Shown here piece by piece: positions 9,451-18,200 of a stretch of DNA of 64,000 nucleotides. Source of the DNA: Pseudorhizobium tarimense (GTDB lineage Bacteria > Pseudomonadota > Alphaproteobacteria > Rhizobiales > Rhizobiaceae); NCBI RefSeq assembly GCF_022968135.1, contig NZ_JALJRA010000010.1, positions 124,001 to 188,000 of the forward strand, written 5' to 3'. The translations under genes were made by a program, and so were the position numbers. How positions within the stretch are numbered: position 1 is the first letter of the stretch; the number at the start of each line of letters is the position of its first letter. The notes under the pieces were generated by a model. It saw nothing but the letters and a program-made list of their open reading frames with translations. It did no database searches and was not told where the DNA came from.

Positions 9451-10422
9451 ATGGCCACGATTGAAATGATCGAAGCCGCACGCGACCGCTTGGCCGGTCG
9501 GGTGCGGCGAACTCCGCTACTTTCTTCGCCTTTTCTGAACGAGATCGCAGGGCGAAGGGTCCTCGTAAAGCCGGAATGCCTACAGCATACCGGCTCCTTC
9601 AAGTTTCGTGGCGCTTGGTCGGCCATTTCCCATCTTGCGCCGGACGTTCGCGCCCGTGGCGTTATCGCCTTCTCTTCGGGCAATCACGCACAGGGCGTAG
9701 CGCTTGCCGCGAAGCTTCACGGCATTCCCAGCGTCATCGTGATGCCTTCGGATGCTCCGCGCATCAAGATCGAGAACACCCGCGCCTACCGGGCAGACGT
9801 CGTGCTCTACGACCGAGCGACGGAAGATCGCGATGCGATCGGAGCCCAAATCTCGCAAGAGCGCGGACTGACCCTCATCCGGCCCTTCGACGATCCGCTG
9901 GTAATTGCCGGCCAAGGTACCGCCGGGCTGGAGATCGCCGAACAGGCTGCCGAAGAGGGGCTCGACGCAGCCGACGTTCTCGTGCCGACGGGCGGCGGCG
10001 GTTTTGCCTCCGGCATCGCCCTGGCGCTCGAGGCAAAAGTTCCAAGACTTCGGGTGCGAACATGCGAGCCGGAAGGCTTCGACGATGTTGCACGGTCCAT
10101 CGCTGCAGGGCGGATTGAGCGGAATGCCAGCCATGCGGGCTCGGTCTGCGACGCCATTGTCACGCCGCAACCCGGCAACCTTACCTTTCCGATCCTCTCC
10201 CGCCTCTGCGGTCCGGGCATGGTCGTCACCGACCAGGAGGCTCTTCGAGCCGTCGCGCTTGCATTCCAGAGACTGAAGATCGTCGTTGAACCGGGCGGCG
10301 CCGTCGCGCTTGCTGCTGCGCTTTTTCACGGTGAGACGCTGGGTGATACGGTCATAGCCGTGGTGTCTGGAGGGAATGTCGACAGCAATGTTTTTGAAGA
10401 CGCGCTGCGCCAGAAACCCTAA
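9451..10422 (+). CDS. Threonine/serine dehydratase, PLP-dependent (fold type II)
   Basis: A 323-residue enzyme of the threonine deaminase/serine racemase group. The PLP lysine is in HTGSFKFRGA (Lys51); the asparagine loop FSSGNHAQGVALAA and the phosphate-binding GGGGFASGIALA are present. There is no C-terminal ACT regulatory domain, so it resembles catabolic rather than biosynthetic (IlvA) enzymes. It would convert threonine or serine, or a hydroxy-amino acid, to the 2-oxo acid and ammonia. It sits 41 bases downstream of the aldehyde dehydrogenase on the same strand and probably belongs to the same catabolic transcript. Confidence 0.85.
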   Translation: MATIEMIEAARDRLAGRVRRTPLLSSPFLNEIAGRRVLVKPECLQHTGSFKFRGAWSAISHLAPDVRARGVIAFSSGNHAQGVALAAKLHGIPSVIVMPSDAPRIKIENTRAYRADVVLYDRATEDRDAIGAQISQERGLTLIRPFDDPLVIAGQGTAGLEIAEQAAEEGLDAADVLVPTGGGGFASGIALALEAKVPRLRVRTCEPEGFDDVARSIAAGRIERNASHAGSVCDAIVTPQPGNLTFPILSRLCGPGMVVTDQEALRAVALAFQRLKIVVEPGGAVALAAALFHGETLGDTVIAVVSGGNVDSNVFEDALRQKP

Positions 10423-10566
10423 CACGCTGGTGTTCAACCTTTCCGTCAGCGTTTACCTTTTGGTAGGATTTTTCACCGCCGGCGGCACCGGAGGATGGTT
10501 ATCTCTACCAACTTAATAGAGATCAGCTAGATTCAAAGCCGAGATGTTGTTGCTCAGGAGGAAAGC

Positions 10567-10707
10567 ATGCGGCTCAGCCTATCCGGTCAGCGGGTGTCCC
10601 TCCCACGGTCTGCTGCTTCCCGCCGGCTAGCGTTCGCCGGCCAGGCCGCACTCGTTGCGCTTGCCTTCGTCTTCCTCGCAGCCGTGACGTTCGGCCTGCT
10701 CGGATAA
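10567..10707 (+). CDS. Small single-pass membrane peptide (46 aa), unrecognised
   Basis: A short reading frame beginning MRLSLSGQRVSLPRSAASRR, a basic N-terminus, followed by one hydrophobic segment AALVALAFVFLAAVTFGLLG that runs to the stop. The start has one of the best ribosome binding sites in the window (CAGGAGGAAAGC before ATG), which is the main reason to believe it. I do not recognise a family. It lies between the dehydratase and the convergent M20 amidohydrolase, with 144 bases of non-coding DNA upstream. It could be a membrane-inserted small protein. Confidence 0.55.
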   Translation: MRLSLSGQRVSLPRSAASRRLAFAGQAALVALAFVFLAAVTFGLLG

Positions 10708-10739
10708 TTTTCGCAGGCCGCCCGTCCGCCCCTAGGCTT

Positions 10740-11948
10740 TCACTGCGGAAGCCAAGCTTCGGCCAGTTCCACCCAAAGACTTACGCCAATCGGCAGCGCA
10801 TCGTCGTTGAAATCAAAGCGCGGGTGGTGAAGCGGCGGGTCGCGATCCGATTTCCGAGTGCCCAGATAGAAGTAGCTGCCCGGCCGTTCCGCCAGCATGT
10901 AGGCGAAGTCCTCGCTTCCCATCATCGGCCGGGGCAGGTCGCGAACCTTATCTTCACCCACGATGCGTGCCGCGACCTCCCGGACGAAGTCCGTTTCGGC
11001 CCCGTGATTGACCGTGGGTTCGTAACCGCGTTCGTAGTCGATGGTGACGGACATCCCGTAGCTTGCAGCCTGCCCTTCTACCAGTGCGCGTAACCGCTTC
11101 TCCAGGAGGTCGCGGACGTCTGGATCGAAAGAGCGGATCGTCAGCAGCATCTCGGCTCGTTCCGGAATCACGTTGCTGGCTTGCCCGGCGTGGAATGCGC
11201 CGACGGTGACGACGGCGGAATCCACTGGATGCAGATTTCGCGAGACGACGGTCTGTAGCGCCATGATGATGCTCGCGCCGGCAACGACCGGGTCAGCCGT
11301 CTCCTGCGGCTCGGCACCGTGGCCGCCGCGCCCATTGACGGTGATGCGGCATTCGTCGACGGCCGCCATAACCGGCCCTTCCCGGACATAGATTTCTCCG
11401 AACGGCAGGCCCGGGTCGTTGTGAAGAGCGAAGACGGCGTCGCAGGGGAAGCGTTCAAACAGCCCATCCTCGATCATCAGCCGCGCGCCGCCGAAGTTCT
11501 CCTCCGCCGGCTGAAAGATCAGGTGGATCGTGCCGTCGAAGTTGCGGCGCTCCGCCAGAAGCTTCGCCGCCCCCAGCAGCATGGTCGTGTGGCCGTCGTG
11601 GCCGCAGGCATGCATGAGCCCCGGCGTCTGGCTCGCGTAGGCGGCGCCACTTTCCTCTTGGATGGGCAGGGCATCCATATCTGCGCGAATTCCGATCGAC
11701 CGCTCGCCCGTGCCGTTGCGAAGGGTGGCGACGAGGCCTGTCTTCCCCAAGCCGCGCGTCACATCGTAGCCCATCGCCTCAAGCTTCTCCGCCACGAAGT
11801 CCGACGTCTTCAGCTCCGAAAGACCCAGTTCCGGATGCTGGTGGAGGTGGTGACGGATCGCCGTCAGCTCGGGCATATGGTTGGAGATCTGTACAGTCAA
11901 CTGGTGCACCTCTTGGTGAACGGCTCTTGCGAAGGTTCTCTCACCCAT
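10740..11948 (-). CDS. M20 family amidohydrolase, hippurate hydrolase/aminoacylase type
   Basis: A protein of up to 402 residues with the metal-site motifs of the M20D group: MHACGHDGHTTM, FQPAEENFGG, FALHNDPGLPFG and a C-terminal MGSEDFAYML. Such enzymes release amino acids from N-acyl or N-aroyl derivatives. The annotated start at 11948 has no clear ribosome binding site; TTG at 11900 (giving TVQISNHMPEL) is preceded by AAGAGG and may be the true start, which would shorten the protein by 16 residues. It is the second M20 hydrolase in the first 12 kb, with a metal-site spacing unlike the AbgB-type copy, so the two are probably not recent duplicates. Confidence 0.85.
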   Translation of the reverse strand: MGERTFARAVHQEVHQLTVQISNHMPELTAIRHHLHQHPELGLSELKTSDFVAEKLEAMGYDVTRGLGKTGLVATLRNGTGERSIGIRADMDALPIQEESGAAYASQTPGLMHACGHDGHTTMLLGAAKLLAERRNFDGTIHLIFQPAEENFGGARLMIEDGLFERFPCDAVFALHNDPGLPFGEIYVREGPVMAAVDECRITVNGRGGHGAEPQETADPVVAGASIIMALQTVVSRNLHPVDSAVVTVGAFHAGQASNVIPERAEMLLTIRSFDPDVRDLLEKRLRALVEGQAASYGMSVTIDYERGYEPTVNHGAETDFVREVAARIVGEDKVRDLPRPMMGSEDFAYMLAERPGSYFYLGTRKSDRDPPLHHPRFDFNDDALPIGVSLWVELAEAWLPQ

Positions 11949-12225
11949 AGCAACCCAGGCCGCAGGACGTAAGGCCGTTGCCGGCCGGAAATGTGCGAAT
12001 CCGTTCAGCTGTCATTCAGAGTCGACAGGATAGGCGCAACGGTGGCATTTTCCGTCATCGCGTGGGCGCCAATTATTTGCAAAATTCGTACTTCCCTCTA
12101 CTTCATCTTGTCGCGAAGGTCCTGCCGGCCTCTTAACGTCTGAATCAGCACAAGGATGAACGGGCTGGTCCTGAAGAGATCGCCTAAGCCAGCCCCGACG
12201 CCAGTCCAAGCCAGAAGCTGAACCC

Positions 12226-15200
12226 ATGTCATTTCACAACACTCCGTCCACCCAGCCCCGTGATCCAGAAAGCAAGCAGGTCGACCATAACGACACGATC
12301 CGGGCGAGCTATCTTGCCAATGAGGAGTTGAGGGAGCTTGGGCTTAAGTTCGGGCGCGATGGGCTGCAGAGCCTCCCCGAATTCGCCGAATTCGAATTCT
12401 TTGCCCGGCACCGTTCCAACGACAAGGAAATCCTTCGGGTCTACCGGGCGGTCGCGGCAGACGTCGATGCAGGTGCGGCAATCACGCCGGCTGCGGAGTG
12501 GCTTCTGGACAACCATTACATCATCGAAGAGGCGATTCAGGAAGTGCGTCGCGACTTTCCGCGGCGTTTCTATCGGCAACTGCCTTGGGTGAAGGTCGGT
12601 AGCCATTCTATGCCGCGGGTCATGGCGCTGGCCTGGCTATATGTGGCGCATACCCACAGCACGATCTCGAAGGAATCCCTCGCCGCCATGGTAGAAGGCT
12701 TCCAGGAGACTGATCCGCTCCAAATCGGTGAGCTCTGGGCGCTGCCGTCCATCCTGCGGTTTGTCCTGATCGAGAACCTGCGGCGAATTGCAGTGCGCGT
12801 GGACCGGTCCCGCCGCATGCGCATCAAAGCAAACGATCTCGCCGATACGATCATCCGCCTCAACGACGAAACGGCAAGCGCAGGCGTTCTGAAGGATATG
12901 GAGCCGCTCGCCGCGGATCCGACTTTCACGACCCAGTTCTTCTACAGGCTGCGCAACGCGTCCCAGTCGTCAAATTTTGCCGTGGCATGGCTCGAGGAGC
13001 GCCTGGAGAAGGCAGGCACCGACGCCGAAGAGGTGATGATGGCGGAGCACAACCGCCTCGCCTCCGGCAATGTCACCGTGGGCAATATCATCAAGAGCCT
13101 GCGTGAGATCGATGACACGGAGTGGAGCGTCTGGTTCGAGGATGTGTCCCACGTCGACCGGATCCTGCGCGAGCACTCGGACTATGCTGAGCTCGATTTC
13201 GGTTCGCGCAACAGCTATCGCAGCCGGATAGAGCAGCTGGCCCGCCACTCTTCGAAGACGGAGATCGAGGTGGCGCGCAGGGCAATTGCGCTCGCTGCAG
13301 GCGCGCCAGAAGGTGAAGAAGATACCGGACGAAGCGATATTGGCGCATTCCTCGTCGGTCGTCGGCGCAGAGAGCTTGAAGCCGAGGTCGGATACAACCC
13401 GCCGTTCCTGCAGCGCTCGATCCGCCAGGTGCGGCGCCTCCAGTGGATGGCGATCGCAGGACCTGTGATCCTCCTTACGCTGCTTGCGATGGCAGTCGTC
13501 GGCTGGTTCCTTTCAGAAGCCGGCATGGGGGGGGCGCTTCTCGTCCTGTTCCTGTTCTTGTTCGCCCTGCCGGCGTCCGAGGGAGCAACTGGCCTTTTCA
13601 ACACGCTCGTCACGTATTTCGTCAAACCTGCGCGACTCGTGGGTTATGAGTTCAAGGAAGGTATCCCCGACGACGCGCGCACGCTGCTGGTCGTGCCCTG
13701 CATGATCACCAGCAGAGACGTGGTTGACGAGCTTGTCCGGAACCTCGAGGTCCACTACCTCGCCAATCCCCGTGGCGAGATCTATTTTGCTCTGCTCAGC
13801 GACTGGAAGGACAGCTCGAGCGAGGAGACCGCCGCCGACCTCGATGTGCTCGAGTATGCCAAGTCCGAGGTTGCGGCTCTTAGCGCGAAGTATGCTTTCG
13901 ACGACAAGCAGCGGTTCTACCTCCTTCATCGCCGCCGCCAGTTCAATCCGGGCGAAGGTGTGTGGATGGGCTGGGAACGCAAGCGGGGGAAGCTGCATGA
14001 GCTGAACCTTCTTCTGCGCGGTGACCAGGACACTAGCTATCTGCCCGGCGCAAATGCGGTGCCGGAAGGTGTCCAGTATGTAATGACGCTCGATTCCGAC
14101 ACGCGCCTGATGCGCGATGCGGTGACGAAGCTAGTGGGGAAGCTGCACCACCCGATCAACAGGCCGGTCCACGATGAGGATAGCGGCCGCGTGGTGGAGG
14201 GCTATGGCATCCTACAGCCGCGGGTGACGCCTTCCCTGACAACGGGTAAGGATGCCTCGGTCTTTCAGCGCGTCTTTTCGGTTGGTCGCGGCCTGGACCC
14301 CTATGTCTTCACCGTTTCCGATGTCTACCAAGACCTGACGGGGGAGGGCACGTTTACGGGCAAGGGCCTTTACCATGTCGACGCGTTCGAGCGCTCGATC
14401 AAGGGCAGGATCGACGAGAACTCGGTCCTCAGCCACGACCTGCTCGAAGGGTCTTTTGCCCGCTGTGCGCTAGTGACGGATGTTGAACTCGTGGAAGACT
14501 TCCCAACCCGTTACGAGGTGGAAGTGTCGCGCCAGCACCGATGGGCGCGGGGAGACTGGCAGCTCCTCCCTTATATCTTCGACCCTGCACGCGGTGTCAC
14601 CGCACTTGGCCGGTGGAAGATGATCGACAATCTCCGCCGGTCTCTGACGCCGATCACCTGGTTCTTTGCGTCCGTGCTCGGCTGGTACTTCTTCGAGCCC
14701 CTTGGCGCTCTCGTATGGCAGATCTTCCTGATCTTCCTGCTGTTTGTCGCGCCGACCATGTCGCTTGTCACCGGCATCTTCCCGCGCAGCACTGATATCG
14801 TGCCCCGCGCCCACATCTACTCCGTCTGGTCCGAGATGCAGTCAGCCAATGCACAGGTGGCCCTGCGGATCGTCTTCATCGCCGACATGGCCTGCCTGAT
14901 GACCGACGCCATCGGCCGCTCGATCTACCGCCTCTTCGTCAGCCGAAAGCAGATGTTGGAGTGGAAGACAGCAGCGAGCATCCAGTCCAGCGCGCAGGGG
15001 AGCCCATCGGATTATTATCGTCAGATGTGGCACGCGCCGGTCATCGCGATCTTCAGCCTGATCTTCGCTTCCATTCCCGGGGACAATGCCTTCCTCGTCG
15101 GCGTCCCTTTTGCGCTTCTGTGGGTCTTGTCGCCGCTCGTTGCGTGGTACGTCAGCCAGTCGGCCGAAACAGAGGATCGCCTGTTCGTTCCGGACGAGGT

Positions 15201-18200
15201 AGCAACCGAACTGCGGACGATCTCGCGTCGCACCTGGCGCTATTTCGACACCTTCGTTACCCCAGAAGACAATCACCTGCCGCCGGATAACTTCCAGGAG
15301 CAACCGGAGCCCGTGCTGGCGCGGCGGACTTCGCCGACGAATATCGGCGTCTATCTTCTGTCGATCATCTCTGCTCGTCAGTTCGGCTGGATAAGCTTTG
15401 CCGATACGATTGAGCGGCTGGAAAACACCATTGCGACAATCGACAAGATGGAGAAGTATCACGGCCATCTGCTCAACTGGTACCACACGGACACCCTTGC
15501 GCCGCTCGGGCCGCGATACATCTCCGCCGTCGACAGCGGCAACCTTGCGGGCCACCTGATCGCCATCTCCTCGGCGTGCCGATTGTGGGCGGAAGCGCCT
15601 TCGGCGCATCTGCAGGCGAGCCTCGACGGTATAGGCGATGTCGTCAGCATCCTGTCGGAGGCCATGGACAAACTGCCGGATGACCGGAAGATCGTTCGGC
15701 CACTTCGGCGCCGGTTGGTCGAGCGGATTGCCGGCTTCGGCAACGCTCTTGCCGCGGTCAAGCGGGAACATGAATTTGCGTCCATCCGAATCATCAACCT
15801 TGCGGTTCTGGCGCGGGACATCCAGAAGCTCGTCAACAATCTGAATTATGAAACAAAGTCTGCCCTCAGCGAAGAACTGACCTACTGGGCCGCTGAACTA
15901 GCCGAGGTTTGCGAAGCGCATATCTCCGACAGCGTCTTCGACCATTCCAATATCGAGCCCCTGCGTAAACGCCTCGTGGCGCTTGGAAACCGCGCCCGCG
16001 ACATCGCCTTCTCGATGGATTTCACCTTCCTGTTGCGCAAGGATCGGCGGCTGCTCTCCATCGGCTACCGGGTGGACAGCAACGAACTCGACGAAGCCTG
16101 CTACGACCTGCTCGCCTCCGAATGCCGCCTGACGAGCCTATTCGCGATCGCGAAGGGGGATCTCCCGAACGAGCACTGGTACCGTCTCGGCCGGCAGGTG
16201 GTGCCGATCGGGGCTCAGGGTGCCCTCGTCTCCTGGTCAGGATCGATGTTCGAATATCTGATGCCGCCGCTTGTCATGCAGGAGCGTCAGGGGGGCATTC
16301 TGAACCAGACCAACAATCTTGTCGTCAAGGAGCAGATCAATCATGGTCGCCGGCTCGGTACACCCTGGGGGATATCGGAAGCCGCGTTCAATGCTCGCGA
16401 TCACCTGCTGAACTACCAGTACACCAACTTTGGCGTCCCGACGCTCGGCCTCAAGCGCGGGCTTGGCCAGAATGCGGTGATCGCGCCTTATGCCTCCATC
16501 CTCGCCAGCCAGTATGACCCACTGGCCGCGATTGAGAATCTGGAGAAGCTGGAAGCGCTCGGCGCGTTGGGCCGTTACGGCTTCCACGACGCCGTCGACT
16601 TCACACCGACGCGCGTTCCCGCTGGCTCCCGCTGCGCGGTGGTCTACAATTACTACGCCCATCACCATGGCATGTCGATCGCGGCCCTTGCCAACGTGGT
16701 GTTCAACGGCTACCTGCGCGAACTCTTCCACGCCGACCCAGTGATCGAGGCTGCTGAGCTGCTTTTGCAGGAAAAGGCACCGCGCGACGTGCCGGTGATG
16801 AGTGCGAAGCATGAGGAGACGCCGGGCAAGGGCCAGTCGGAGCTGCTCCGGGCGGAGGTCCGGACCAGCGACAACCCTGCCTATAGGGACCGCGAGATCG
16901 CCCTCCTCTCGAACGGACACTACTCCGTGATGCTGACGGCGACCGGTGCCGGCTATTCGCGCTGGAACGGTCTGGTGGTCTCGCGGTGGAAGCCGGATGT
17001 GACGGAGGATCGGTGGGGCCAGTTCATCTTCCTGCGTGACACCGCAACCGGCGACTGGTGGTCGGCGACAGCCGAGCCACGACGGGCCCCGAGCGAGGTC
17101 AGCAAGACCCTCTTTGGCGACGACAAGGTCGAATTCCACAAGACCGTCGGCGATCTGTCGAGCGTGGTGGAGTGCCTGGTCGCGACGGAACATGACGCCG
17201 AAGGCCGTCGCGTGACGCTCCTCAACATGGGCAGCGAGGACCGGTTCGTCGAAATCACGTCTTATCTTGAGCCGGTCCTGGCGCTGGAAGATGACGACAA
17301 TGCCCATCCGCTCTTCTCGCGGATGTTCATCCACACCGAGATCGGTCGCCGCGGCGACGTCATCCGAGCCTGGCGCAACAAGCGCAACCCGAGCGAGCCG
17401 GACATGATGGTGGCGCATCTTGCTGCCGATAACGCCGGCTCGGCGCGGCCGACTGAATTCGAGACCGACCGACGCAAATTCCTCGGCCGCGGACGCAGCC
17501 TGTGGGAAGCGGCAGCATTCGATCCCGAGGCGACGCTGTCCGGCACCGACGGCTTCACGCTTGATCCAATCATGGCGTTGAGACGCGTGGTGCGTGTGCC
17601 TGCAGGCAAGAAGGTCAGCGTGATCTTCTGGACGATTGCAGCACCAAGGCGGGAAGAACTCGATAAGGCGATCGAGCGGTATCGCCATGCAGACGCGTTT
17701 GCTCATGAGCTGGTTCAGGTCTGGACACGGACTCAGGTCCAGATGCGGCATCTCGGGATCACATCGCAGCAGGCGGCTGCCTTCCAGCATCTGGCGCGCT
17801 ACCTGATCTATCCGGACATGCACCTTCGGGCTGATCCGGAGACGCTGCAGGCGGGGCTCCAGCCGCAATCCAACCTCTGGCCGATGTCGATCTCCGGTGA
17901 TTTCCCAATTTTCGTCTTGCGGATCAACGACGAGATGGATCTGGGTGTCGCAAAGGAGGCTCTCAGTGCGCAGGAGTACCTCCGCTCGCGCGGCGTGACT
18001 GCCGATCTTGTGATCATCAACGAGAAATCGTCGTCATATGCGCAGGAGCTGCAGCATACGCTTGAGGGCCTCTGCGAGAAGCTGCGACGGAGTGGACAGG
18101 CAGAATCGGGGCGGCCACATGTGTTCGTCTTGCGCCGTGATTTGATGGAAGATGTCACTTTCGAAACGGTCATTGCTGCCGCGCGAGTGGTACTTCATGC

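Noticed and set aside
16237..17868. 543-codon minus-strand frame inside ndvB
   Set aside because: Antisense shadow of the synthase coding sequence; composition is rich in Arg, His and Asp without motifs.
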